Below are positions 33,856-45,138 of a stretch of 64,000 bases of DNA, piece after piece. Made by a program: the position numbers and the translations under genes. Origin of the DNA: Omphiscola glabra. Taxonomy: Eukaryota > Mollusca > Gastropoda > Lymnaeidae. Positions within the stretch are counted from its first letter, which is position 1, and each line of letters begins with the position of its first letter. The notes under the pieces were generated by a model. It had not been told where the DNA came from and searched no databases. It saw nothing but the letters and a program-made list of their open reading frames with translations. The stretch covers positions 33,788,236 through 33,852,235 of the forward strand of contig OZ024799.1 of the NCBI GenBank assembly GCA_964017045.1, in the 5' to 3' direction.

Positions 33856-36800
33856 CTGTGTAGAAAGAAAACGCACATATTATATTATCTTTATATAAGT
33901 AGTTTTATTCTCATTTAGTGTTACTTTCAAATTGACTTGTACACATCTCAATTTAATTTGACTTAAAATTGCAAAACTACCTTTGATGGCTGATTCCATT
34001 CTTTCAAACTCAATAAATATCCTAACACATTCTTCATCACAAGCTTCAGGTATCTGAGGGAACAAAAATTTCCAGTAAAATATTATTAAATTGCATACTA
34101 GGGGTAATATTAGACTTTGATGAATGAATGCAAACAAGTTTTTGTATAAACTTGTGAGGGAAACTATTGTCACTTGTAATATAAAGTATCTCAAAAAATA
34201 CCAACAAATATTGCATTTAACACACTTTTTTTTAAATTTCAATTAGAAAATTATTGCTAACCTCAAAGATAACACATTTGTTGACTTTGCCATATTTGGT
34301 ACACTCTTCTGCTGTCTCTGGTTCTAATTCTTCATCCACTTCACCAGGCCCTACCATGTTCTGCAAGGTAAATTTCCATTTTGTGAATAGTCTTCTTCTA
34401 GTACTTTTGAAATATATTATGCATCTGCATTTTTCTTAAATGATTTATTCTAAAATATGTTAATGACATTCTAGGTCCTCAGAATGGTGGTAGGTAATGA
34501 TGATAAGAGTGATTAAAACTGCAAATTTCTGCCCTTTTTTTCAAAGAAATTTGATTCAGACCTTGTGTTGTATTAATTATAAATTTACCTGGAGTAAAAT
34601 AACTTTTGATGGATTTTTCAGCAAATTAGTGTTTGAAGGTGGAGGCTCTGTGAAAGAAAGGAAACTTTAAGCATGATCATAACATGCTTTCATGATAAAG
34701 TTAAGCAACTTTACCATAAATTGTGGCAGAGCAAAACAAATTTGATCTACAAAGTATACATATATTCAATTTTAAAAAATAATCCCAATGAAATTGAATG
34801 ACAAGCTGACTTTCACTATTTTGATAGATAAGATTATCTATAAAACTATATAACATGCATTTCGGATAGGTCTCGTTTTTTCCCCAGCTCACACCCATAA
34901 ATGTCAAAACTGTGTAGCCTAATGGTACTGCAGATTGAAAATCTGGCTACTAAACTTCAAAGGAACCCAAAATATGTTTTGTACTACCCTCAAATAGAAT
35001 AAAATAAATATATACAGATATACAACAAAAGTTTTAACAGGTGAATCAAGCAAATTTTAGGGGTTGAGAAAAAGCACATTAATTTCTGTTTATTACCTTT
35101 AGGAATATCCTTTTCGTGAATAATTTTTCCACCTCTCTTGCTTGTCTTCTCTACATACAATGCAGTGCTCATCCCTTGCTCTGACTTGCCTAGACCTTGA
35201 CCTTCTTTGTAGCCATACTTGGCCATAATTTTAGATGCCACAGAACCCCTGCAACAAATTTCAATAAACCCATAATTTAGTTCTTTACACTTAAAAGGAA
35301 CAAAAATTAAATTTCTCTACAAAAAGTATTTTTTTGTAAATGTTAAAGAAGCTGATAAACTTTTCCTGCAAAGATGTAAAGAGTATTTTTAAACGTAAAA
35401 AGATATTTTTTACAAATTTTAGCTAAAAAATAAGATATTTATCTTTGAGACTTACATCATTGCCATACCCATGGTTGGGGATTTGGGACGTTCACCTAAA
35501 ACTGAAAAAACAAATATTAATAAATGTTAAAATTCTGAACACAATTTGAATACCTAAAATAAATAAGACGTACATTTTTCTGTTACTTAAAAACCCATTG
35601 AAAACTCACAATTCCAGGGATCCCACAAAATGTTTATCCAATTATTCAGATAAACCAAAAATACTCACCATCTGGGTTGACTGGTGGTTCCTCCAAAAGA
35701 GCAGTCGGTGGTGCAATAGCGGCACCTGCTCCTGAAAAATATAAAATTATACATCAAATACATTCTAAATACCGGTACTTAAATTACATAGTCGACCAAT
35801 TTAAGGTGAGATCCACTTAAATTTCATATCTTATGAACCTTTTGAATGTGTTTTGTTAATTAATTTGGGGGGTGTGGTGTAGAGATTTTTTTAGTTATTT
35901 TTCGCTTAGATAGTTAATGTGAAACAAACATTTTAATGTATGCCAGGATATATTTCAATAGAGGTGGCAGTAATGTATCAGCCATTTTTCCAATTTATCG
36001 TTTTTTTTTTTTTTTACTTACTCTTTGTACGGTCTATTTCTTCCTCCTCATCTTCTGCTGCTCTTCTCTTTCTCATTCTTTCAAATTCTGTGTCATCATC
36101 CTCTTCTATACGCCGCTCTTGTCGCCTCCTAAATTTAAAAAAATGTATCAACAACTATTAATTTGATTTCATTTTTACATGTACAATGTTGGAAGCATGG
36201 TTAACTATCTTTTAAGGGAATCTTACTCTCATCAAGAAAGAATGTGTTGTCAATAAAAAAAATGTATACAAAGCACAGAAAAATTATGAAACGTAACATT
36301 TTAAGTTGGTGCAAGCAAACCTTGGACTTGCTTGACACAAAGTTCAAAATAATTATTTGTTCTACCTCTCTCTATCTCTGTCCCTATCCCTTTCTCTGTC
36401 CCTCTCTTCCCTTCTGTCTCTCTCCTGCCTGTCACGCCTATCATCTCTTCTACGGTCCTTATCCCTTTCTTTTTCTTTATCATCCTTTATTTTCTTGACA
36501 ACCTCATCATATTCATTTGGTCTGAAAGGGTCGTATTCATCAGCTACTCCTGTGATGGAAGGAGTGGGCTCCATTGGAATAAATGGTGAGGTGGATGAGG
36601 GTGTGATAGGTGCAACAGCAATCGAGGCCTGGGGCTGAATGGGTGGCAGGCTGACTCTCTCCAGCTGACAAGTTCATTGGATAAAACACAGAGCCAAGTA
36701 ATTTAACAGTAAATGGCTATAGCTCAAATTATGAAGAATAGATGATGATTATTTTGCACTTTCAACACACTGCTCATCATTAAACAAACACTAATGACAC

Positions 36801-39800
36801 CAAAAAAAAAGTTAATGTGAGAATCTTAGAAAAAGAGATCCCAACTTTAAAAAAGTTAGATAATTCATAAATAAAAGCTTAAGAAATGCCAGCTAAAATA
36901 GGTTACATCTGCAACTAAAAGTGCAGAATGAACTACTCATTAGTTATAAAACTGTCAAAAATAATTTTACCCTTTTCAATCCTTCCATTAGCTTTAAAAC
37001 TATAACTATAATCTAGCTCTATTATAAAACTTTTGTTCCATGCACAATGAGACAATTTATAAAAATTCTTGTTTTTATAGCTTAAACAAACTTGAGACAG
37101 TTGTACTAAAAAACATGACAATAAAAATGTCAACTGTCCGGACCAAGGGAAAACCTGTAACAAATGATTCAATTATAAGGACTCATTTTCAGTAATTTAA
37201 ATAGATGAAGTTTATGCCTTAAACTTAAACCCTCTAGAAAGAGCCATTTGGAGACTATGGTCAAAATGTGCCAGTTACAACACTCTTCAGGAATTTTCAA
37301 TATATGAGTGACTTAAAGTAATTTTGGAAATTTGTACCTTTCCTGTCTGCATATTAAACTGCATTGGTGCATCAGGATCAACATGTTTTTTTAGGTCCAC
37401 AACAGGTGCTAAATGACTTGTTCTTGTTCTCTGTTGAAAAATAAAATACTACTTGACAAATATCTTAATATAAAAACATTATATCTTTAATTGTCAACTT
37501 TGTTTATCACATTGACTGCACAAATGAATACTCTGAGGCGAGCCAAAATCACAGTAAATTCAGGCTAGAGGAAATTTTTCTAAAAGAAACACTGATTATC
37601 AGTATTATATTACATATTATAGCCTATGTCTTGACCTATTTTTTTCACTTAAACATAGAGCTATATTTAGCCACCACCACTTCTTGTTTCCCCCCTTGAT
37701 ATTGACGTCACTGAGTAAATGTGCTGTGTCAATCCTTACCTACCCAGACCTTGATTGGGAAAGGTTGTTTACGTTCAAATGCCTTCTATTTGCTCTAAAG
37801 AATATTAGGTCACGCAATGTCTAGAATAGCTTTACTTGATGGTTCTGATTTAATCCCTAAATATAGCCCACCTCCTAGCAGAGGGAATGGTGTTTTATTG
37901 ATTTTTCCTAACATATCCGAGACGTAATATAATTTTGAGTGTTGCAAATTAAATTTGTATTTTTTTGGAGCACCTTTTCACTTGATGTGCTGCATTGTAA
38001 GTTGATATAGCTTTTGGTTTCTGTATTCAAATTTGTATTTTTTTAGAAATTTAATAGTATAATTAAATTGAATATTGTAAGTATGCCTGCCTTTCCTAAT
38101 GCTTTCTTTGCATACTGCTTTTCTCAGTCCTTTGTTACGTATTGTTTGTTCTATAAGTCAAATCTTAAAACGTATTAAATCTTCAAAACCATAACAATTA
38201 GGTATAGCCAGATTGCACCCCCTTGATTTTTGCTCCGTGGCTATCTTAGCCCTCACTTTCTGCCCGCCTAACCTACGCAAAATGACAGTGTTGGTCCTTT
38301 TTTCAAATAAACAAGACTGGATGTAAGTAAGTATGAAGATTGTCTTAAATGAAAAATGTATTACTTTCCATTAATTTTTATATATATATATTGGCTATAC
38401 AGATTCAAGGGGTAAGATTTAGCCGGGATCTAAAGCATACCATCAACTAATATTAATTTAGGTTATGTTAAGCCAAAGGAGTGGAGTTATATGTGATCCT
38501 GGTCACCCAGTGGCAAAGCTAGGGTAAGTGCCACCCTGGACTGGACAAGACTTTTCTAGCCCCCTTTATTTAATGATAAAAACTATGCAGAAGGCCAAAA
38601 ATGCTGCCCCTCCATAAAATTAATAAAAGGCCAATGGCTCTAACTACCCAAACATCTGATATGCCCCCTACCCCTGAGCTAATTGTTTGACAGAAACACT
38701 GCTCACAAAAATTAAAAGATTTTTAGACTGCAAGCTCCTGAGCAAAATCTAATGACATTCATAAGTTTCATCCCATAATGTTGCAAAATACTTCAAGTGC
38801 CTGGTGACCACTGTTCCCCCTTCCATTTTCAATGATAATGTACCGGTACTATATTACACTGCTACTATTCCTAAATACTTGTTTTAACAAATGTAATGAT
38901 ATTTTGGAATGCTAGTACATGTACCTTTTGTTGCAATGTTGAAGCCTTTTTGGCCTGTAGTGTTGATGCCAGTAGCTTGTAGCCAGGTGACCACCCAGCT
39001 GCAAAAAATTATTACGAGGAAATTATTTAACTTTATTTAAATAGCCTACAAACAATGGAAATTTACAAGCTGAACTCTTATCTGACACTTTACACCAGTG
39101 GTTCTCAAACATAACCACAGCCCTAGTGCACCCCAATTGTTCCCCAAAAAGATATTCAGGAAAGTATTTAGCACATCTCTGTAATGATGAAAAGTAATAG
39201 TGTTATATTTAATCACACTTAAATCAACACTTTCAGATATATGGATTATACTTTCCAACGTACATAATAATGATATGATATTGTCTTCTGAAGCTCAAAC
39301 TTAAAGTAGGATTTCTTCTGAGCTATGGCTTCATCTTTGAATTAGTTAATCATCAAAATAACTAAAAGCATCTGCCAATAAAAACAGATTTATTGCCCAA
39401 TGTAAAATTTTAGGCTAAAGAAGACCTTAAAATCGCTCATACACAATTTCCTGTACTATATTAAAACGGTCACAATATATTTTCAGCAGTAGCATCACTG
39501 GGGGTTTGAACCACACCGGATGACACCCTCACAGGAAAATTGCATATTGGACTATATTTGCTCAAGTCCATTTTAAAAGAGAACTCAGTTAAATACATGA
39601 GCAGGCGGGCACCAGATAAGGATATCACAAGATCAGGCTGCAACCATAACAGGTTTCCCCCAGAAGAGAAAGAGCAGGGTGCCATCAGAGAAGGTGCCAT
39701 CAGAGAAGCTGCATCAGATCAGGTTGGAAACAGAAAAAAAGTTGCCACCAGAAGAAGATGTCACGAGACAAAGCATGGTGCCATCAGAGTAGATTGCCAC

Positions 39801-41388
39801 GGGAGAAGGTTGCAGCAGATCAGATGGAAACAGAAAAAATTGCTACCAGAAGAAGATGTCACGAGACAAAGCATGGTGCCATCAGAGTAGATTGCCACGG
39901 GAGAAGGTTGCAGCAGATCAGGTTGGAAACAAAAAAGGTTGCCACCAGAGCAACTAGTTTTAGTGAGGTCCAATTGGCAGTCTGAAAAGGAGGAAGGTGG
40001 CACCCTGAGTTTACTGAACTGAGTTACCTAGTGACACCACTTACTTTATCATGTTGTAACCCTCTTCCTCATTTATTTTCTCTTCTAGGTCAGACGGGTT
40101 TAAATATTGGCAAATATCCCAAATGAGCAGAGTTTGTTTAAAAAAGAAAGTAGAGTTTATTCATTTGGTTTTAATAAGAATGACATAATCTTGCACCCAA
40201 TGTAAATTTATTTCAATGAAATCTTCAAATATTTATGGCAACAGCTTAATTGTGACTGATGACTTAGGATTCTGGCAACAGCTTTGTTGTAACTGATAAC
40301 GTAGGATTCTGGCAATAGTTTAATTGTGACAGATGACTTAGACTTAGGGTTCTGGCAACAGCTTAGTTGTGACTGATGACTTAGGGATCTGGAATAGCTT
40401 AGTTGTGACTGATGACTTAGGGTTCTTGCAACAGCTTAGTTGTGACTGATGACTTAGGGTTCTAGCAACAGCTTAGTTGTGACTGATGACTTAGGGATCT
40501 GGAATAGCTTAGTTGTGACTGATGACTTAGGGTTCTTGCAACAGCTTAGTTGTGACTGATGACTTAGGGATCAGCACTGATAGAAGCAATTGTCTTTATT
40601 AAAATATTCCACAGATTCAAATAGCTTCTGAAAGCAATTTACAGAATCCCATTGTGAAAGTTAATAAACGTTCAGTTTTCATCCACCATATGTTGGCGAT
40701 GGATGTACAAATAAAAAGTCAAGATATTAGGTATCTTTTAGTAACAACCTGTGTTTGACAGTGATGTTTTCTTTAATTTATAAGTAATCAAACTTATGCA
40801 CAGTATCACCAAGTACCACCCCACTTTGTGTACCAGTGCTTTACACATTTGAACTACATATATAATTTTTAAAACAATTTTCTAGAACAGTACTGATTTT
40901 TGTACATTAGCACAGTTTAATGATATTTTTATGTCACACTAATAAAAAAAGTTATAATCATAAAATGCTTAAGCGACAAGATTATGAATAATAATTACAC
41001 AGCAGAAAATAAAAAATTTTCTCATGTAAAGCAATGTATTATTTAAATATTAACATTAAAACCCAAGTAGGACCAAATTCGAATCATAAATTTAGTTATC
41101 TCTGCAGGATAAAGAAAAGGTAATACATCTTCATTAGGGAGTAAGCTATTTTTATAAAAGACACCCTCAAAGAAAGAAATATTCTGTGCCAAGTGCTGAT
41201 GTATTGAATCTTCAAAAAGTTAACTAAATAAAATGCAATATTTTTGTTTATAAACTATAAAAACTATTTAAAAATCCATAAAATATTAATAGAGTAAAAT
41301 ATATTCAAAACTTACACACTACGGAGGACTTTGTGATTTTTGCACTCCCAGCATCTTCCTTTATGTCTAAGTCATCATAGAGCGACAT
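33749..41388 (-). CDS. RBM17: RBM17 / SPF45 splicing factor, complete, 12 coding exons
   Basis: Twelve exons with consistent phases give a 414-residue protein (human 401). In order: the N-terminal signature MSLYDDL; a segment with LAPVVDLKKH; ADEYDPFRPNEYDEVVKKIK; a very charged Arg/Asp/Glu stretch; an acidic/basic linker; GAAIAPPT; a G-patch (about residues 253-300) with ASKIMAKYGYKEGQGLGKSE; and a C-terminal UHM-type RRM (about 323-410) with MVGPGEVDEEL, KYGKVNKCVIFE and GRFFGGRVVKACFYNLDKFR. The RFF triplet (about 387-389) is the R-x-F motif that in the family binds UHM-ligand motifs of SF3B1, U2AF and SF1. Nuclear alternative-splicing factor acting at 3' splice-site choice. Start is the only ATG giving the family N-terminus; stop TAA is at 33749-33751. 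Identification is firm; UTR limits are not known. Confidence 0.97.
33981..34053 (-). CDS. RBM17: RBM17 exon 11
   Basis: 73 bp, IPEACDEECVRIFIEFERME then SAIK; the RNP1-like strand and helix of the UHM. Confidence 0.97.
34262..34360 (-). CDS. RBM17: RBM17 exon 10
   Basis: 33 codons, phase 0-0, NMVGPGEVDEELEPETAEEC then TKYGKVNKCVIFE; core of the UHM including the RNP2-like strand. Confidence 0.97.
34589..34647 (-). CDS. RBM17: RBM17 exon 9
   Basis: 59 bp, PPPSNTNLLKNPSKVILLQ; first strand of the UHM, matching vertebrate LTEILKCPTKVVLLR. Confidence 0.94.
35097..35248 (-). CDS. RBM17: RBM17 exon 8 (G-patch)
   Basis: 152 bp, GSVASKIMAKYGYKEGQGLG then KSEQGMSTALYVEKTSKRGG and KIIHEKDIPK. This is the G-patch, the glycine-rich module that in this family recruits DEAH helicases. 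Confidence 0.97.
35456..35501 (-). CDS. RBM17: RBM17 exon 7
   Basis: 46 bp, LGERPKSPTMGMAMM; short linker just before the G-patch. Donor GTAAGT. Confidence 0.92.
35669..35731 (-). CDS. RBM17: RBM17 exon 6
   Basis: 63 bp, GAGAAIAPPTALLEEPPVNP, matching vertebrate GGAAIAPPTSLVE. Donor GTGAGT. Confidence 0.95.
36022..36128 (-). CDS. RBM17: RBM17 exon 5
   Basis: 107 bp, RRQERRIEEDDDTEFERMRK then an acidic run EDEEEEIDR; charged linker. Acceptor AATTTAG, donor GTAAGT. Confidence 0.94.
36366..36664 (-). CDS. RBM17: RBM17 exon 4 (RD/RE-rich)
   Basis: 299 bp, phase 0 in and 2 out. Begins LERVSLPPIQPQAS, contains DEYDPFRPNEYDEVVKKIK, then about 40 residues of almost pure Arg/Asp/Glu/Lys (for example RRDDRRDRQERDRREERDR). 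The underlying CT-repeat on the plus strand produces shadow serine/leucine frames. Confidence 0.95.
37338..37430 (-). CDS. RBM17: RBM17 exon 3
   Basis: 31 codons, phase 0-0, RTRTSHLAPVVDLKKHVDPD, ending MQTGK. Matches the vertebrate STVLAPVIDLKRG block. Confidence 0.95.
38505..38700. repeat. Possible hAT-like repeat fragment in RBM17 intron 2
   Basis: CAGTGGCAAAGCTAGGG near 38508 resembles the CAGTGGCGTAGCTAGGG ends of hAT elements. It is followed by a run rich in GCCCC blocks up to CCCCCTACCCC near 38670. No matching right end or target duplication was found. The rest of the long intron (37431-38924) is AT-rich with nothing recognised. Confidence 0.35.
38925..38998 (-). CDS. RBM17: RBM17 exon 2
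   Basis: 74 bp, GWSPGYKLLASTLQAKKAST, matching vertebrate GWSKNFKLLQSQLQVKKA. The intron before it is 2.3 kb and contains tandem repeats and repeat-element fragments. Confidence 0.95.
39487..40040. repeat. GTGACACC-type dispersed repeat in RBM17 intron 1
   Basis: Begins with CACTGGGGGTTTGAACCACA, CCGGATGACACCC and an AATTGCATATT block. It ends with a GGTGGCACCCTGAG stretch and GAGTTACCTAGTGACACCAC. The left side matches a second copy at about 50031-50110. Probably a hAT-type element, but exact ends are uncertain. It encloses the 98-bp tandem repeat. Confidence 0.5.
39700..39960. repeat. About 98-bp tandem repeat, two full units plus partial ends
   Basis: Units contain CCAGAAGAAGATGTCACGAG, GCATGGTGCCATCAGAGTAG and GAGAAGGTTGCAGCAGATCA. 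Full units start near 39742 and 39840 and are almost identical. Open frames here in both strands are products of the repeat. Confidence 0.88.
40236..40572. repeat. Minisatellite, nine units of 36-43 bp
   Basis: Units resemble TGGCAACAGCTTAGTTGTGA followed by CTGATGACTTAGGGTTC. The last five show a higher-order alternation, TGGAATAGC then TTGCAACAGC or TAGCAACAGC. It lies in the first intron of RBM17. Confidence 0.93.
41316..41388 (-). CDS. RBM17: RBM17 exon 1
   Basis: ATG at 41386-41388, MSLYDDLDIKEDAGSAKITK; 73 bp, leaves phase 1 at a GTAAGT donor. Shorter N-terminal linker than in vertebrates. Confidence 0.95.
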
Positions 41389-42642
41389 TTTACAGGTAGA
41401 TCATAAACTTGGAGTATTTATAATTTAAAGATTTAAATTACTTTGCATCAGCTGTCAAATTCATTCTGAAAAAAATTAAGTTTATTCTAATACAATTTTA
41501 TCTATTAACTCAAGATAATGTCATAAAATATAACATATTTTGAACATGTTTTGTGTATTTTTGTTATAGAGCCGATTCTTCTCATCCCCAAGAAATTGTG
41601 CCTTGATTTTGCTTGGTTAACAACTCCATTCCACAAGCAATTTGTCAATAAACTGGCTGCAATACTTTTTATTGAGTCACCTTCCCAGAAAATGTTTTAT
41701 AAATTCAAAATGTAGGGTTGCACGTTTGCGTATACCTGAATATAGTTTTGCCTCATTCTACACTTACTTAATCGTAATGCCTGTGGAAAATTAAGTTACC
41801 TTTACCTAGCTGTGTTTATATAAATCCTTTTTTATTCAAGTAGTTACTAAATAGTAAAATTGTTGTATAATTTATTACTTATTTCAATCTATTTTATTGT
41901 TTTAAAATTGATTACTTTTAAAAATAGATTTCAAATCCTGCTTACTAGATCTTATAATGTGTGTCAAAATATAATGCTGCTGTGCGGAGCAGTTGAGAAT
42001 GCATTTTTTTTTTTAAATGTAGTTTTCTCCTTTTTTGCAATCACCGCCATTCAGTCAAAGAACAAAATAATTGTCACAAAATTACGCCATACAGCACAGA
42101 GCAAAAAGAAGAAAAAAAAGAATGTTTACTATATTTGTAACTAGGGCTAAATATTACTGTTGCTGTATCTAGCGAATTCATTATGAAAACAAAAAGCAAC
42201 AATATGATGATCATTATGAAACATGGTGGTGTTATTTTATAGCATAGCATTTGAAAAATATGTTGGTCACCTCCCTGAACACCTAAACTCTAAACGCTGC
42301 TAAGTCAACACAACTCCCTTTCCCCTCTCAGTGCGTTCGTAATATAATTATGGATGGTCCTGAGCCAATCGCATTTCTCTGTCCATTCAACATCAGGTGT
42401 AGAAAGGAGCTAAAACTAACAACTGAAAAAATTGTTTTCTTTATTTATCATTAATTTTTTTAAATAGTAAAAACCCCCAGAATATATTTTTTACCCCAGT
42501 CTTGTAAAATTGTAGTTCTAACAGGTGTTGGTATTTTCCCAGGACTCAACCCCTGATTCCTCTGATTGTGCAGGCCTGTTCATATTGAGTTATACTTATA
42601 CATTAATAAATTATCATATTACAGCCAATACTTAATTCTAAA
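41389..42642. other. Upstream region of RBM17; no gene recognised
   Basis: AT-rich DNA with no exon or known repeat. The RBM17 promoter should lie in its left part. No TATA box in a convincing position and no CpG-rich block were seen. Confidence 0.45.
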
Positions 42643-42930
42643 TACAGTAGAACCCGGTTATGTCGACGGCCACGGGGTATGCCAAAAGGCGTCGAGATAA
42701 CCGAGGATCGAGATAAACGAAAACCAATATGGCGGCAATATATTAACATGTGCTTGAAATTTCTTTATATATATGATGTGCGTTAATAAATGAGAATGTA
42801 CATGCACGTGTTTTTGGAGGTTTTTTTTACACAATAGCGTTGCCGTTATTTGTTTGATGAAGCGATCGGCATGCTATAAAAATGTACATACATGTTTGCT
42901 AACAACATGTTCGCAGTATGCCCGTATACT

Positions 42931-43094
42931 CAGTTACGTAGCGAGGGGGGCAAGGGGGGCATCATGCCCCGGGCGCTACTCAGAGGGGCGCTAAATAGTA
43001 TATTTTACATATAATATTGTATGGTTTTCGAATAGGGGGGGGGCGCTTAAAAGGTATTGTGCCCCAGGCGCGAGTTAAGCTCGCTACGCCACTG
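42931..43094. mobile_element. hAT MITE, nested, exact 8-bp target duplication
   Basis: The left end is CAGTTACGTAGCGAG; the right end, reverse-complemented, is CAGTGGCGTAGCGAG. CGTATACT flanks it on both sides (42923-42930, 43095-43102). 164 bp, with GGCGCT/AGCGCC blocks and a central AT segment (TATATTTTACATATAATATT). A truncated second copy lies inverted at 51169-51299. Confidence 0.93.
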
Positions 43095-43331
43095 CGTATA
43101 CTATTGCTTTGTGTTTTCATAAAGAGATCGCTGTAACTGTAGTGGTAATATTTAACATGACGTAGTCACAACACACTGTATTCCGCCAACACGTCTTTCC
43201 GCGCTGTGACGTCATTATTTCGCTCGGCGGAACCAACCTTCCCCCACCCGCAGATAGCTAGTTCACTGTGACACACAAAGCAACAATATGACCATCACGA
43301 TCAATACGATACACCTACCAATCCCCCTACC

Positions 43332-43517
43332 CATGGCCGGCCTTTGGCCACTGCAACCTATGCGGCCGCAATGGGCCCCGCACTTTTATAGGCCCCGCCC
43401 CGAATTTATTTTCTAATACAAAATCTTAATTTTCACTTATTATCCTTATTCCTACCCAGACTGGGCCCCGCGCAATCCGTTTCGCATAGGGCCCCGCAAT
43501 TGTTAGGGTCGGCCCTG
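43332..43517. mobile_element. Second nested hAT MITE, exact 8-bp target duplication
   Basis: The left end is CATGGCCGGCC; the right end, reverse-complemented, is CAGGGCCGACC. CCCCTACC flanks it on both sides (43324-43331, 43518-43525). 186 bp with repeated GGGCCCCGC blocks. The left terminal base triplet has drifted from CAG to CAT. Confidence 0.88.
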
Positions 43518-44607
43518 CCCCTACCCATGTGTCTCGTATGCCACAAATTTCCTTGACAACCAACAATGCACTGCTAAGATGGGATTGTCGATACAAACGC
43601 GAAAATACGGTAGAGAGATGGTGAAGTGGCATCGATAACTAACTTTTCAAAAGCTGACGATTGGTCACGGGGATCGAGATAACCAACGCTAAGTGGCAAA
43701 TTTGGCCCTCTTTTGTGCTCGAGATATTAGGGTTCGGCGACATAAAAGAATCGACATAACCGATGAGAAAATGCTAAGACAAAGAGAGAATTTGGCGGTT
43801 CCACTTCAAAAACGTCGACCTAATAGGGTTGGCGAGTTAACCGAGGTCGAGATTAGCGGGTTCGACTGTACTGCAATTAATGGTATTACAAGTTACAAGG
43901 TCCTTGTCAAGGCAAGCATAGGCCTATTTGAAAATCTCTTTACTTTGAATGATAACAATAAAGAACCATTATTAACATTAATTATACTGGTTATGCAGAA
44001 GACTAGCAAAGCCGAAGCAAAGGCAAAAACCATCTATGGCACCATCACCGATTCACTGCTATCGCTCGTACTCGTATTATTAGTATTTTAGTGTAGGCAC
44101 CTAAGACCTAAGACCTAGCGTCTTGCACTACAAGAAGAGAACACAGCCGCCGCCGCGGTGTACGAAGTTCGTGGCGTTATTAAAATATGACTAATAGGAT
44201 ATTAAGTAACATTACTAGTTAGTATTGTTAACAAGTAGGCTTTTACTCTGGGCCTACAAAGACCTATTAATATTTATATTACTATTAGTGGGGGTAATCC
44301 TTTACCGTTCAATGAGTTGTGTGCTACTTTTTTTTAATATTATTTATCATTTTCTTTCGTATATTTTTAAATTCCGGGTCATTTTTTTTTTAGATATTGA
44401 ATCTGACGTGATTCTGATTCAGATGTAGGATTGTTGTATCATTAATAAATCCATTTACTTATAGATCTCAAAATAAAGTTCCAAACTGAAAAAAATAAAA
44501 ATTTTAAATAAATGTTAAACTGACTAGTATTTAATGCATGCTAAAATAAAATCAATTAAAACATACTTTATTTATATAGCAGTAAATGCTTACCAAAGAT
44601 TATGTTC

Positions 44608-44679
44608 TCCCATGTGGTCTAGTGGTTAGGATTCCTGGCTTTCACCCAGGCGGCCCGGGTTCGATTCCCGGCATGGGAA
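44608..44679 (+). tRNA. tRNA-Glu (TTC)
   Basis: 72 nt, intronless. The acceptor stem TCCCATG pairs fully with CATGGGA. The anticodon arm is CCTGG-CTTTCAC-CCAGG with anticodon TTC. The T arm contains GGTTCGATTCC, which also serves as the B box. An A-box-like TGGTCTAGTGGTTAGG is in the D arm. A TTTTTT pol III terminator follows at 44684-44689. Looks functional. Confidence 0.97.
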
Positions 44680-44689
44680 CATCTTTTTT

Positions 44690-45138
44690 AAAATGAATTT
44701 TACTATTTTGGAATTATAAAAGCAAAGGCCTAGACTAATATAAAAGTTAGATCTAGCCACACTAGTGGCATTTAAAATTTCGAAGTGGCTATTGGTACGC
44801 GGGTACCAGAATTGAGAGGTTGGGATTAAAAGACAATTTAAAATATTATTGTTGGGTTTGTAAGACCAAATGAGGTATCAAATGAAAGATAATTGAATGT
44901 ACTATACGGTATACGTTTGTATACTTAATTCTTCATTTTTACTAAAATAAACTACCACAAATGACATCCGAATAGCGAATGGCGGCGCTGCGCGTCCGGT
45001 TACATTTTGACTTTGGCTATTTTTTTTATTATTAAAAACGACTATATAGTTTTTTCAAAAACGTTTTTAAAAGAATAATATATGGTGCATGTAACCGAAT
45101 ACAATTTGTGGAATTCATGAAATATCGTTACATTAGAT
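44690..45138. other. No gene recognised
   Basis: AT-rich intergenic sequence between the tRNA gene and GC-rich repeat copy 1. It ends in TACATTAGAT (45129-45138), which recurs on the other side of copy 1. Confidence 0.5.

Larger units (their letters stand above)
42645..43868. mobile_element. Pogo/Tigger-like MITE with nested insertions
   Basis: The left end is CAGTAGAACCCGGTTATGTC and the right end, reverse-complemented, is CAGTCGAACCCGCTAATCTC. The terminal 23 bases match at 19, flanked by TA on both sides (42643-42644, 43869-43870). Inside both ends, variants of TCGAGATAACCGA recur several times in both orientations, as subterminal repeats do. The end sequence and TA target are typical of Tigger/pogo. 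No transposase was found. The length is inflated by two hAT MITEs (42931-43094 and 43332-43517). Confidence 0.87.

Noticed and set aside
36357..36638. Ser/Leu-rich plus-strand frame
   Set aside because: Shadow of the Arg/Asp-rich exon 4 of RBM17 on the other strand.
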